Assembly: GCA_025210395.1 (NCBI GenBank)
Contig: JAOARV010000067.1
Location: forward strand, 303,071 to 367,070
Origin: Marinisporobacter sp.
Lineage (GTDB): Bacteria; Bacillota; Clostridia; Peptostreptococcales; Thermotaleaceae
Reading direction: 5' to 3'
Length of the DNA: 64,000 nt
The stretch's first letter is position 1. Every line of letters begins with the position of its first letter. Below the pieces are notes generated by a model that was not told where the DNA came from, searched no databases, and worked only from the letters and a program-made list of their open reading frames with translations. Positions 37,517-47,449 of the stretch are shown here, in pieces. The position numbers were made by a program, and so were the translations under genes.

Positions 37517-39541
37517 TTACGCCTCCTTTATCGATATAAATTCTTCCGCTACTATTCTAAATTCATGTATGCTTTCAAGTGCATATATAATAGCTTTATC
37601 AAAATCTTCTCGTCTGACAGCTAATTGTATTTTAAAAGCAATACTTTTTAACTCATCTAAATCTAATTGATCAGATAAATTTTTAATCTTTTCTGCAATT
37701 TTTTCAATCGATAGAAGTTTATTATTTTCTATATACTCTTCAAGTTTTTGCATATGTGCTTTTATTTCATTAAAAGCCTTCTCTTGTTCTTCTTTTTTTA
37801 ATTCTATTTTAGTTTCTCCTAATACCATTGCTTCTAGCCTATTATCAGTTATATCCTCTAGATCTCCTTTCTTTTTCAACAAACTAGCTAACACATTTTG
37901 ATTAATTAGTTCCTCCTCTACGCCCAAAACATTTAACGTTTGATGAATATCTATTAGAGAATCATTCACAATTCCATCTTCAAAAGGTTCTTTTATTTTG
38001 AATTTTAGGGTAAAGTAAAAACAACTTCCTACATCCTTTTCACTTTCTACATTGATCCTACCACCCATCATTTCTACTAATTGCTTCGATATAACCAGAC
38101 CTAATCCAGTCCCTCCAAATTTTCTTGTTATAGAGCTATCTACTTGGCTAAAGCTTGTAAAAATCTTGCTCTTATCTTTTTTTGCTATCCCTATCCCCGT
38201 ATCCTTCACACTAAACTTTAGAGTAATTTCATTATCAAAAGTATCTATTTTTTCTATATTTATACATACCTTACCTTGCTCTGTAAATTTAATCGCATTA
38301 TTAATAAGATTATCTAGTATTTGACGCAATCGATTAGGGTCCCCCAGCAAATATTTTGGTATGTCTTGTGAAAAGTTGTAATGCAATTTAACTTCTTTAT
38401 TCTCTGCTTGAACAGCATGGATTTTAATAATTCGTTCCATCAGATTATTTATATCAAATGCAATTTCATCTATTCTTAATTTTCCAGCTTCCATCTTTGA
38501 AAAATCTAAAATGTCATGAATTACCTTCATCAATGAATTTGCACAAGTTTTTGCTGTAAGAAGATTATCTTTTTGTTCTTCATCTAATTGAGTCATTAAT
38601 GTTAAATCTATCATTCCAACAATACCATTTAGAGGAGTCCGTATTTCATGACTCATATTTGCTAGAAATTCACTTTTCGCCTTGTTGGCTGCTTCTGCTG
38701 CTTCTTTTGCTTTTTTCATCCTATCCGCTATTTTTCGTTCTTCCGTAATATCCGTAAGGATCAACGCCCAGTATCCTTTTTCTGGGATATACACATAGGC
38801 TGAACACCATTTGTCTCTACCGGCTAAATGATAATCTAATAATTTAAAACCTTTCCCTACATCCATCTCCCTTTGTAATATATAAAAATAATCTTTTATA
38901 CTTTTATCAGCAGCTATATCTAACAAACTTTTTCCTATAATATCTTTTTTCTTGATTCCTGTTAACTTCTCAAAAGCTTCATTTACTTCTAGATAAATAC
39001 CATCTATTAAATGATTATTTTCATCTTCAATTGCTTTAAAATATGCAAATCCATTATTCATATTCATCAATAATGTTTGATATTTTTCCTGACTTTCATT
39101 TAATGCTTTTTCTCCTTTTTTTTCCTCTGTAATATCATCCATTACAAGCATCACATAGTTTTCGTCATTTCTACAAACAGGAATGAAATGTATTTTTAGC
39201 CACCTATTATCCTCTAAATAATCTCCATGTTGTGGATATTGAAAAACTATATTATTATAAGGGCTTTTAGTTTCTATCACCTTCTTAACACTATTTTTTA
39301 TATAGCATAAACTGCATTTTTCATGATTTCCACAACTCTTAGGTATGCTATAAGGACATCCTATTCCATCTCCAAATTTTTTTCCAACCATTTCTTCAAT
39401 TCTTTTCCCTATTAATTCTCCAAAGGATTGATTTACCTGTTTAATCATTCGTTCCTCATCTACAATCATCAAACCTAAAGGGAAAAATTCAAAAATATCC
39501 TTTAGCTCATTCTGATCTATTTGTGTTAATTTTTCCATCAT
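37517..39541 (-). CDS. PAS histidine kinase with eroded receiver and HPt remnants
   Basis: 674-residue cytoplasmic kinase with no membrane helix. PAS1 (about 10-140) carries Cys62, Cys70, Cys76 and Cys79; PAS2 is about 150-270. HisKA has NMSHEIRTPLNG with His298; HATPase shows NLINNAIKFT and FGGTGLGLVISKQL. After 525 the pattern of a receiver start persists (NVLGVEEELINQNVLASLLK) but the acidic residues are changed and the domain stops early. Residues about 590-672 look like an HPt in which the phospho-His is replaced (AEKIKNLSD, Glu617). So it probably passes phosphate to the adjacent receiver protein. It is seventh in the che operon. Confidence 0.9.
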   Translation of the reverse strand: MMEKLTQIDQNELKDIFEFFPLGLMIVDEERMIKQVNQSFGELIGKRIEEMVGKKFGDGIGCPYSIPKSCGNHEKCSLCYIKNSVKKVIETKSPYNNIVFQYPQHGDYLEDNRWLKIHFIPVCRNDENYVMLVMDDITEEKKGEKALNESQEKYQTLLMNMNNGFAYFKAIEDENNHLIDGIYLEVNEAFEKLTGIKKKDIIGKSLLDIAADKSIKDYFYILQREMDVGKGFKLLDYHLAGRDKWCSAYVYIPEKGYWALILTDITEERKIADRMKKAKEAAEAANKAKSEFLANMSHEIRTPLNGIVGMIDLTLMTQLDEEQKDNLLTAKTCANSLMKVIHDILDFSKMEAGKLRIDEIAFDINNLMERIIKIHAVQAENKEVKLHYNFSQDIPKYLLGDPNRLRQILDNLINNAIKFTEQGKVCINIEKIDTFDNEITLKFSVKDTGIGIAKKDKSKIFTSFSQVDSSITRKFGGTGLGLVISKQLVEMMGGRINVESEKDVGSCFYFTLKFKIKEPFEDGIVNDSLIDIHQTLNVLGVEEELINQNVLASLLKKKGDLEDITDNRLEAMVLGETKIELKKEEQEKAFNEIKAHMQKLEEYIENNKLLSIEKIAEKIKNLSDQLDLDELKSIAFKIQLAVRREDFDKAIIYALESIHEFRIVAEEFISIKEA

Positions 39542-39602
39542 TTAAAATCACCTTTTCTAATCTTTACGGTTATTTTTGAAATTTTACCCATTCTATCATC
39601 AA

Positions 39603-40625
39603 TTACCGTAGCATCCCACAAATAAGCTGTGGGATGCTCGCTAAATCAGTTTGTTTTTCAACAGCACCTATACTATAAGCTACCTTAGGCATTCCATAAA
39701 CTACAGAAGACTTTTCATCCTGTCCTATGGTTCTTGCACCTTTTCTTTTCATCATCAAAAGCCCCCTGGCTCCATCATAGCCCATCCCTGTCAAAATTAC
39801 TCCAATAGCATTCTTTCCTACCTCTTTAGCTACTGATTCAAATAATACATCAACAGAAGGACAATGCCCATTTACCTTAGTCCCTTTAAAACATTCTACT
39901 TTATATCGTTCTCCAATTTTTTTTATACGCATATGCTGATCTCCAGGTGCAATCAAAACACTTCCAGCTTCTAAATAATCTCCTGTAGAAGCTTCTTTCA
40001 CAGAAAAACCTACTGCATGATTTAATCTTTCTGAAAACATTTTTGAAAAAATAGGAGGAATATGTTGCACAATTACAATACCTGGTATATCCAAAGGTAA
40101 TTCCTTCAGCAAATCAAAAATAGCATTGGTTCCTCCTGTAGATGCACCAATAGCTATAATCTTATGACTATCTATTCCTAGTTTATCCCTTTGTCGATGA
40201 ACTAGTATTTTTTTATTTTGTGTCACTTTTGCATTCACTGCAATCTTAATTTTTTCAATAAGCTCATAAATAAACTTTTCAACACCCTTCGGAGATTGTA
40301 CATCTGGTTTCGCAACAAATTCTACAGCCCCCGCATTCATTGCATCAAAAACTGCATCACTTACATCACTTACTACGATAACAGGTAATTGATATTGAGG
40401 TAACAGCCTTTTGATAAACTCAATCCCATTCATTTTTGGCATTTGCACATCACAGGTCATCACATCTGGCTTATATTCTAATATTTTATCTCTTGCATCA
40501 AAAGGATCTGTCGCTGTAGCTACTACCTCTATTATTGAATCAGAAGAAATCCCCCGAGATATTACTTCCCTACAAACAATACTATCATCTACTACTAATA
40601 CTCTAATTTTGTTCCCTCTCCCCAT
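39603..40625 (-). CDS. cheB: Protein-glutamate methylesterase CheB
   Basis: 340 residues: receiver domain (Asp59 in CDVQMPKMNG) and methylesterase/deamidase domain from about 155. Catalytic parts are GASTGGTNAI (Ser), QHIPPIFSKMFSERL (His) and GMGYDGARGLLMMKRKGA (Asp). It removes methyl groups from chemoreceptors after phosphorylation by CheA. It starts 5 bases after the cheR stop. Confidence 0.95.
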   Translation of the reverse strand: MGRGNKIRVLVVDDSIVCREVISRGISSDSIIEVVATATDPFDARDKILEYKPDVMTCDVQMPKMNGIEFIKRLLPQYQLPVIVVSDVSDAVFDAMNAGAVEFVAKPDVQSPKGVEKFIYELIEKIKIAVNAKVTQNKKILVHRQRDKLGIDSHKIIAIGASTGGTNAIFDLLKELPLDIPGIVIVQHIPPIFSKMFSERLNHAVGFSVKEASTGDYLEAGSVLIAPGDQHMRIKKIGERYKVECFKGTKVNGHCPSVDVLFESVAKEVGKNAIGVILTGMGYDGARGLLMMKRKGARTIGQDEKSSVVYGMPKVAYSIGAVEKQTDLASIPQLICGMLR

Positions 40626-40630
40626 ACCCT

Positions 40631-41452
40631 CTACTCCTTTCTATAAACAGCAGGCATGATATATTTATACCCCGTTGTTCCTCTGGTTATAGATTCTGAA
40701 TGTCCAATAAAAAGATACCCTCCATATTCCGTCATATCATAAAGCTTATTTAGAAGTTCTATCTTCGTTGAGTGATCAAAATAAATCATTACATTCCTAC
40801 AAAAGATTACATGAAACTTCTTTTTAAAAGGGAATGACTTATCCATAAGATTAAATTTTCTAAAAATTAATTGATTTTTAATTTGATCTGACATCTCAAC
40901 ATTCTCATGATCAAATGCTTTAAAGTAATTAAGCTTCCACTTAGGTGACAAAGAAGCTATTCTCTCGTTACTATAAATCCCCCTCTTAGCTGTATTCAAT
41001 ACTTCGCTACATATATCTGTAGCCAGTATTTTCGTATCCCACATAATTTTTTCTTTCCCTAAAAATTCATCTATCATCATAGCTAAAGTATAAGGTTCTT
41101 CTCCTGAAGAGCATCCAGCACTCCATATTCTTAAATCCCGATCTTGTACATATTTATATAAATAAGGTAATACTTTATCTTTAAAGAAGTAAAAATGTTT
41201 TGCCTCCCTCATAAAAAAAGTATGATTCGTCGTAATTTTATCAATGAGCGTTATTAATGCCTCCCCTGTTTGATCTGATACCATATATGCATAATACTCA
41301 GAAAAGCTTTTAAAATTTTTGCTACTTAGCACTTGATGGAGCCTACCTATTACAAGAGATCTTTTTTCTTCTTTTAGATGAATTCCAAAGTTTACTTTTA
41401 TATACTGAGCTAGTTGACTAAACTCTTTGTCTGTAATAATCATCCTTCCCAT
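40631..41452 (-). CDS. cheR: Chemotaxis protein methyltransferase CheR
   Basis: 273 residues. The N-terminal helical domain is followed by the SAM-binding domain: TNHTFFMREAKHFYFFKDKVLP, IWSAGCSSGEEPYTLAM and VIFCRNVMIYFD. It methylates receptor glutamates using S-adenosylmethionine. None of the receptors here has the NWETF tail used for docking in enterics, so it likely acts without a tether. Confidence 0.95.
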   Translation of the reverse strand: MGRMIITDKEFSQLAQYIKVNFGIHLKEEKRSLVIGRLHQVLSSKNFKSFSEYYAYMVSDQTGEALITLIDKITTNHTFFMREAKHFYFFKDKVLPYLYKYVQDRDLRIWSAGCSSGEEPYTLAMMIDEFLGKEKIMWDTKILATDICSEVLNTAKRGIYSNERIASLSPKWKLNYFKAFDHENVEMSDQIKNQLIFRKFNLMDKSFPFKKKFHVIFCRNVMIYFDHSTKIELLNKLYDMTEYGGYLFIGHSESITRGTTGYKYIMPAVYRKE

Positions 41453-41489
41453 CCCCCATAGTTAAAGAAAGAGAGTTTTAAAAAACTCT

Positions 41490-43229
41490 CTAATATTTCC
41501 CAAATTCTCTATCGCTTAAAATAATTTTTGTTCTTTGTCCATGATCTATCTCATTTTCTAAATCTTCATATTCAAAGCTTTGTTTGTGTTTATTTTTATT
41601 TGACATATTTTCTAACATCTTTAATACTTCTGGATTTATTTCTTCATCTCCACTATATGTAAGTTGCTTATTTTTCTTTAACTTAAATCGACTTACTGTA
41701 TCATTTAACATCTCAGCTTGACTAGAAAGCTCTTCACTAGCAGCAGCACTCTCCTCTGCCGTTGCAGAATTAGTCTGTACTACCACTGATACTTGTGAAA
41801 TCCCTTGATTTATCTGGGTTATACCAGTAGCTTGTTCATTTGAAGCGATAGCGATATTATTAACAAGAGATGCAACCTTAGTAACCCCTCCTACAATTTC
41901 ATTTAGTGCATCAGCCGTTTCATTAGCTATTTTCATTCCACCTTCTACCTTTTTGATAGATCCTTCGATCATTGTAGTAGTTTCTTTTGCTGCATTTGCT
42001 GATCTTGCTGCAAGATTTCTAACTTCCTCTGCTACTACCGCAAAGCCTTTCCCATGCTGTCCTGCTCTTGCTGCCTCAACAGCAGCATTCAACGCTAGAA
42101 TATTAGTCTGAAATGCTATTTCATCAATCACCTTGATAATCTTTGAAATATTAGCAGAAGCATCATTAATTTCATCCATAGCTTTTAACATATGATTCAT
42201 TTGTTCATTTCCTTGTATAGCATTCATCTTTGCATTTTCTGCTAAGTCATTTGCTTCATTTGCATTTTGGGCATTGTACTCCGTTTGTGAAGAAATTTCT
42301 TCAATAGCTGACGTAAGCTCTTCAATAGAGCTAGCCTGTTCTGTAGCGCCTTGAGATAAGGCTATGCTAGAATCAGACACCTGCTTTGAACCACCAGCTA
42401 CTTGTTCTGCTGCTGTACTAATATCATTTAAGGCAACATTCATATTTTTAGCCATTTGTTTAAAGGCCCCAGCTAAAATACCAATCTCATCCTTTGACGT
42501 ATTTTTTATATTTACATCTAAATCTCCATCTGCAATTTTTTTAGCTTCTTCAACTAATTCTTCAACAGGATTGCTAATTAAGCGAGCTATATATAATCCA
42601 AGAATAATAGCTATAACCATTCCTCCAATAATAACACTCATCATCGTTGTAACGGCCTTATTTGAAGTAGCTGTATTTTCATCAGCTTTTTCTTTTGCAT
42701 TCTCAACTTTCATTTTTACTAATCGGTCAATAGCCTCTTTTTCTGCATTTTCTGCATCCTTCATCACTCCACTATGATTAAGTAATGCATAAGCTTCTTC
42801 ATCTCTATTTTCTCTAGCCAATACGACAAGTTTATCCATCTGCACTTCAAAAGCCTTTCTTGTAGCTAAAAAAGCATCAAATTCTTTTCTTATTTCATCC
42901 GATAAAATTGTTTTTTCAAACTTATCTGATAAGATATCTAATTCTTTTGAAATTCCTAAAGCTCTATTATATTTTCCATTGATCTTTTCAAGATCATTTT
43001 CTAAAATCATTTCTCTCGCATTTACCCGCACTCTTTGAAAAAGCTTTGCCATCTCTGCTGAATAGGCTATAGGTACTGTCATATTCTTATACAGAATTGT
43101 ATCATTCTCATCTACGGTTTTAATATTTACTATCCCAACAAAACCTACTACTCCAGCAATCAGTGATACTATAATAAAACTCGTTACAAGTTTTACAGAT
43201 ATTTTCAAATTATAGAACCATTTCATCAT
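41490..43229 (-). CDS. Methyl-accepting chemotaxis protein with four-helix sensor
   Basis: 579-residue receptor. Membrane helix at about 10-30, an extracytoplasmic four-helix bundle (about 35-190; [25 protein letters not shown]), a second helix at about 193-213, HAMP, and a signalling domain with tip [18 protein letters not shown] and [18 protein letters not shown]. It lies inside the che operon between cheW and cheR, so it is probably a major receptor. A charged extension (about 520-579) follows the signalling domain. The ligand is unknown. Confidence 0.94.
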   Translation of the reverse strand: MMKWFYNLKISVKLVTSFIIVSLIAGVVGFVGIVNIKTVDENDTILYKNMTVPIAYSAEMAKLFQRVRVNAREMILENDLEKINGKYNRALGISKELDILSDKFEKTILSDEIRKEFDAFLATRKAFEVQMDKLVVLARENRDEEAYALLNHSGVMKDAENAEKEAIDRLVKMKVENAKEKADENTATSNKAVTTMMSVIIGGMVIAIILGLYIARLISNPVEELVEEAKKIADGDLDVNIKNTSKDEIGILAGAFKQMAKNMNVALNDISTAAEQVAGGSKQVSDSSIALSQGATEQASSIEELTSAIEEISSQTEYNAQNANEANDLAENAKMNAIQGNEQMNHMLKAMDEINDASANISKIIKVIDEIAFQTNILALNAAVEAARAGQHGKGFAVVAEEVRNLAARSANAAKETTTMIEGSIKKVEGGMKIANETADALNEIVGGVTKVASLVNNIAIASNEQATGITQINQGISQVSVVVQTNSATAEESAAASEELSSQAEMLNDTVSRFKLKKNKQLTYSGDEEINPEVLKMLENMSNKNKHKQSFEYEDLENEIDHGQRTKIILSDREFGKY

Positions 43230-43247
43230 AACATCCCCCTTTAGCTA

Positions 43248-43745
43248 TTAAATATTTTCTAGCTTCTGTGCATCATCATCCTTGAGCAATTTATCACAAT
43301 CTAGTAAAAGCTTTACACTATTTTCAACTTTTCCAATCCCTTTGATATATCTATTTTGTGAATTTCTTCCCATTTCAGGAGGATTTACAATATTTTCTTC
43401 TAAAATAGAAATTACTTCTGAAACACTATCCACAATCAGTCCTATAGAAAGATCTTTAATATCTATTACAATAACACACGTTCTATCATTGTATTCTCTA
43501 AATGACTTTTTAAACCTTAGCCTTACATCCATTATAGGAATAATTTTTCCTCGAAGATTAATAATCCCACGGATATATTCAGGAAGTTCTGGAACTTCCG
43601 TGATGGGTTGCAAACCAATGATTTCTGTAACATATCTGATTTCAATACCATAACACTCTTCTCCAAGGGTAAAAGTAAGAAATTTATCCTTTTGCGTATC
43701 TTCCTCTAATACTTCTGTTTGTTCATTCATTGGAACGTCTTCCAT
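43248..43745 (-). CDS. cheW: Chemotaxis adaptor CheW
   Basis: 165-residue CheW/SH3-like adaptor that couples receptors to CheA: FTLGEECYGIEIRYVTEIIGLQPITEVPELPEYIRGIINLRG is the family core. ATG 43745 has GGGAG eight bases upstream; an in-frame ATG at 43802 would overlap cheA and lacks support. The acidic N-terminal 20 residues are extra to the domain. Gap to the cheA stop is 31 bases. Confidence 0.95.
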   Translation of the reverse strand: MEDVPMNEQTEVLEEDTQKDKFLTFTLGEECYGIEIRYVTEIIGLQPITEVPELPEYIRGIINLRGKIIPIMDVRLRFKKSFREYNDRTCVIVIDIKDLSIGLIVDSVSEVISILEENIVNPPEMGRNSQNRYIKGIGKVENSVKLLLDCDKLLKDDDAQKLENI

Positions 43746-43776
43746 ATCTACAACTCCCTTCCTTATATAAAAATCT

Positions 43777-45849
43777 TTATCTCCTAAATCCGCCCACATC
43801 AAGAATTAAACTAATACTTCCATCCCCTAGTAAGGTACACCCCGCTAATCCTTTTATTTTTTTGATCCTCTTTATATAATTAGGTAATGATTTTACAACG
43901 ACTTGCTGTTCTCCTAATAATTCATCTGCAAAAATACAAAATGTTGTTTCTTCATCTTCTACCATAACCAATATACCTTTTCCAAATTCTGTGATATCTG
44001 TGTCTACCTTGTATCTTTCATGCAATCGAATAATAGGATAACATTCTCCTCTTACCATAATCATTTCATTCCCATTAAGATCTTGAATAATATCCGTTTC
44101 TCTAGGTCTAAAGGATTCCTTAATAGCAATAGTCGGAAGTGTATAAAAAGATTTTCCTACTCGAATATTCATCCCATCAATAATTGCTAAAGTAAGAGGT
44201 ATTTTAATCGTTACTACAGTTCCTTTGTTTGCCATACTCTCTACAGATATACTCCCTCCTACTGTATGAATATTTTTCATCACCACATCCATTCCTACGC
44301 CTCTTCCTGAGAATTCTGTTATATGCTCATTTGTGGAAAAACCTGGTTTAAATATGAGGGAATAAATCTCTTTATCTGACATTTCTTCCTCTGGTTTGAA
44401 AAGAATTCCTTTTTCCTTTGCACGACTAATAATCTTCTCTCGATCTAGTCCTTTTCCATCATCTTTTACAATAATGAGAACATCACTACCAGCATTTTTC
44501 GCTTCTAATGTAATGGTTCCGTAATTTTCTTTTCCCTTTTTCCATCTTTCTTCCGAATCTTCTATTCCATGGTCTATTGCATTTCTTACAAGATGCATTA
44601 AGGGGTCTGAAATATGCTCTATAATATTTTTATCTACTTCTGTTTCTTCTCCTATAATTTCTAACTGTACTTCCTTCCCTAATTTTTTGCACATATCCCT
44701 TATAATTCTATGCATTTTATGAAACGTAGTAGTGAGTGGTACCATTCGAATAGACATAACCATATCCTGCAATTCACTTGTAATTTTATGTAATTGTCTC
44801 GCTGCCTTATGAAAACTATATAGTTCAAGATCTTTTAATTCTGGATTCTGTGTAACCATAGCCTCTGCAATAACCATTTCTCCTACCAAATCCATTAATT
44901 GATCAAGCTTTCCTACATTCACACTGATCATGTTTTGATGGGCTATACAATGATTTCCCTTTATTTCTTGATCTTTAGTTTCTTTTTGAGGAACACAAGG
45001 AACTTTTACCAAGTTATTCTCTACCATCATTTGTTGTTCTTCTAATTGCTCTTTAAATTCATCATCATTTTCTAATTGAATCAGCTGTAATTCTCTTAAA
45101 AAAACAGTTTTCATAAGAAATTCATGCAATTCTTCATATTTTTTTTCTGTTTTCAAATATATAACGAATCCTTGATTTCTAATGATTTGAATCGTATCAT
45201 CATTATCAATAATGTCTTTTGGTATATAAAAAAAATCTTCTGTAAGATCTTTTAAATTATGGGTTACTGAATAAGCTCTGATATTCTCCATTTCACAGCC
45301 CTCTTCAAAAAAGATTGTGGCTTTATAGGCATTTTGATCTATATCTACTTGGTTTTTTGTTTTGCTAATATAATATTTTGCTTCTCCATTTGTTTTTTTC
45401 TTAAAATCTCCTTTGTTCTCATAGCCATTATCTGTTTTTAATCCTATTAAAAAATGATTAATGCTTTTTATAAGTATACTTGCATCTCCGTCTACATCAT
45501 CACCATTTTTAATTTTTTCTAGCTCTACTTTTATAAAATCTACACTATCTAACATTAAATCTGCAAGAGTTTCGTAGGATATTTGGATTGGCTTTTCTTC
45601 TCTTATAAAAAAGAAAATATCCTCAACAGAATGGGAAAGATCAGAAAGATTATTGAATAGCATCATGGCTGATGAGCCTTTTATCGTATGCATAATTCGA
45701 AAGATTTCATCGATTGTATCAGAAGTATAGTTACTTGCTTTTTCACTGGCAAGGATAATACCTTCAAGCTTTTCAATCAATTGGGTGGTTTCAAATATAT
45801 ACATTTCAACCATTGGCTCATTAAAATATTGTCCCGACAATTTTTTCAC
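43777..45849 (-). CDS. cheA: Chemotaxis histidine kinase CheA
   Basis: 690 residues. HPt with His54 in RIMHTIKGSSAM; a middle region with P2-like sequence (about 160-290); dimerisation helices (VNVGKLDQLMDLVGEMVIAE); HATPase with HLVRNAIDHGIE and FSGRGVGMDVV; C-terminal CheW-like domain (RVGKSFYTLPTIAIKESF). All key residues are present. It phosphorylates CheY, CheB and possibly the single receiver protein at the operon end. Confidence 0.96.
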   Translation of the reverse strand: MKKLSGQYFNEPMVEMYIFETTQLIEKLEGIILASEKASNYTSDTIDEIFRIMHTIKGSSAMMLFNNLSDLSHSVEDIFFFIREEKPIQISYETLADLMLDSVDFIKVELEKIKNGDDVDGDASILIKSINHFLIGLKTDNGYENKGDFKKKTNGEAKYYISKTKNQVDIDQNAYKATIFFEEGCEMENIRAYSVTHNLKDLTEDFFYIPKDIIDNDDTIQIIRNQGFVIYLKTEKKYEELHEFLMKTVFLRELQLIQLENDDEFKEQLEEQQMMVENNLVKVPCVPQKETKDQEIKGNHCIAHQNMISVNVGKLDQLMDLVGEMVIAEAMVTQNPELKDLELYSFHKAARQLHKITSELQDMVMSIRMVPLTTTFHKMHRIIRDMCKKLGKEVQLEIIGEETEVDKNIIEHISDPLMHLVRNAIDHGIEDSEERWKKGKENYGTITLEAKNAGSDVLIIVKDDGKGLDREKIISRAKEKGILFKPEEEMSDKEIYSLIFKPGFSTNEHITEFSGRGVGMDVVMKNIHTVGGSISVESMANKGTVVTIKIPLTLAIIDGMNIRVGKSFYTLPTIAIKESFRPRETDIIQDLNGNEMIMVRGECYPIIRLHERYKVDTDITEFGKGILVMVEDEETTFCIFADELLGEQQVVVKSLPNYIKRIKKIKGLAGCTLLGDGSISLILDVGGFRR

Positions 45850-45874
45850 CTTCCCTTTTGATTCTATTTTTCTA

Positions 45875-46237
45875 TCAAGAAAGTATATTTGCTAAAGCCT
45901 TCACTACATCCTTCTCATTAAAAGGTTTTACAATAAAAGATTTAGCTCCATACATAATAGATTCTTTAATCATTCGCTCCTGGCCCATAGCCGTAATCAT
46001 TACTACTTTAGCTTCTGAGTCATAATCTTTAATAGCTTTTAAGGCATCCAGACCTTGCATCTCTGGCATAGTAATATCCATTGTTACAAGGTCTGGTTGT
46101 AATTTCTTATATTTTTGAATGGCTTCAACACCATTTTCCGCTTCGCCGACTACTTCAAATCCATTTCTTTTGAGCATCATTTTAAGGGACATTCTCATAA
46201 AAGCTGCATCATCCACAACTAATATTTTGGGCATCAT
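45875..46237 (-). CDS. cheY: Chemotaxis response regulator CheY
   Basis: 120-residue receiver: VDDAAFMR acidic pocket, Asp54 in VTMDITMPEM, ITAMGQE and FIVKPFNEKDVV. It is the first gene of the operon and is read from a sigma-A-type promoter at 46328-46356. Tandem ATGs at 46237 and 46234 follow GGAGGGTGAG; either could serve. Phosphorylated CheY acts on the flagellar switch. Confidence 0.94.
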   Translation of the reverse strand: MMPKILVVDDAAFMRMSLKMMLKRNGFEVVGEAENGVEAIQKYKKLQPDLVTMDITMPEMQGLDALKAIKDYDSEAKVVMITAMGQERMIKESIMYGAKSFIVKPFNEKDVVKALANILS

Positions 46238-46327
46238 CTCACCCTCCTTTTTTCAATTATTCTAGCTTATAAATTCATGTTTTTCACTTATTATCCTATA
46301 CTAATAAAAATTTACTCCTTTTAAAAT

Positions 46328-46356
46328 ATTATACATGAACCTCTAATTTTTGTAAA
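46328..46356 (-). promoter_or_regulatory. Sigma-A-type promoter of the che operon
   Basis: On the minus strand TTTACA (46356-46351), a 17-base spacer and TATAAT (46333-46328) lie about 90 bases before cheY. No flagellar sigma-D box was seen, so the operon may be read by the housekeeping sigma factor. Confidence 0.65.
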
Positions 46357-46581
46357 TATTTATCGAATTATGTAATTTTTCCTTGAATTCCTGATCTCCA
46401 CATCTATTCACCCTTTCTAATAAACCATGCCTATTATATTAAGTCTATAGCCCTATATATTTAACCTGTTTTTCCTTCTTTAGACCCATGACAAACTCCC
46501 TCATATTTATAAAGAAATCAAAGATTATAAACATTAACCTTTTGTTAAATGAATCCATTACACATTTTTCAACAAAAAAAT

Positions 46582-46613
46582 AAAAAAGCAGCCCACACAG
46601 CATCTGCTTTTTT
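46582..46613 (-). terminator. Intrinsic terminator of a small membrane protein gene
   Basis: AAAAAAGCAG (46582-46591) pairs with CTGCTTTTTT (46604-46613), with further T runs on minus. It lies after the gene at 46630. The rest of 46238-46629 holds the che promoter and no gene. Confidence 0.75.
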
Positions 46614-46629
46614 AACATTTGAAATTCTA

Positions 46630-47028
46630 TTACATATAAAAAATATCTATCTTTTTATTGTGCTTCTTAGCAAGGTCTACTATTTTCTTCACATTTACAG
46701 CATCTACCTTCACTTTGTACCCTGCATTGTTCACTTCGCAAACCATCATCGCCTTGTCATTTCTTGTTTGGATGCTTATACATTGCATCTGAGAAAATTT
46801 TATGATTCTATCTTTCTTACTCTTGATTCTTTTCGTCTGAATTAATATTCCCTCTTCTTCAATGGATACACTTTTTTCGAAAAAAGATGCATATATGAAA
46901 AGCACCCCTAGAAATATCCTAAAGTATTGCTTGTTATATATGGAATAAAGAATCAATAAAATTCCTATTCCTATCATCAAGTATTGATACGCGGAAGATA
47001 TCTTATTGTTTGTATACGTCTTAATCAT
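46630..47028 (-). CDS. Two-helix membrane protein with PH-like cytoplasmic domain
   Basis: 132 residues. Two membrane helices (about 17-33 and 38-52) precede a soluble domain with strands SVSIEEEGILIQTKR, FSQMQCISIQTRN, MVCEVNNAGYKVKV, the layout of bacterial PH-like (bPH/YdbT-type) domains. ATG 47028 has AAGGAAG upstream; the frame runs back to 47100 without another good site. It resembles in design the protein at 58552-59151. The function is unknown. Confidence 0.7.
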   Translation of the reverse strand: MIKTYTNNKISSAYQYLMIGIGILLILYSIYNKQYFRIFLGVLFIYASFFEKSVSIEEEGILIQTKRIKSKKDRIIKFSQMQCISIQTRNDKAMMVCEVNNAGYKVKVDAVNVKKIVDLAKKHNKKIDIFYM

Positions 47029-47449
47029 AGCATTCTTCCTTTCTATATTCCAAAAAAATCTTTTCTTAATTCTAAATACTTCTATACATCTACAAATCAT
47101 TCCTTCTTTTCTGAAAAAAATATTGTGTGAATAGTCTTTTTTTAATCCTTTTCTTTATTTTTAACTATTTTCACTAGTTTATTATAGCTTGTATGATCCA
47201 TTTTTGTAGACGCTTGAATAAATTCATCATCCATAAATAGATTCTAATCAATCCTGGAAGGGTTTTTATGATATAAGAATAACTGTCATTAGCTATTAAT
47301 TTCTCAAAATCATAAAAAATTCACCCAGAAAAAAGGGAGTTCTATTCATCATATAGAATTATTTTTATAGTATCCCATATGTTTGCGTCAGCATTACTGA
47401 TACAAATAAACTATAACTGAAATACATATTCATAAAGGAGAATGATCAT
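47029..47449. other. Intergenic region before the PhzF gene
   Basis: AT-rich, with no coding trace seen in either direction apart from the ribosome sites of the flanking divergent genes. Nothing else could be supported. Confidence 0.5.
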
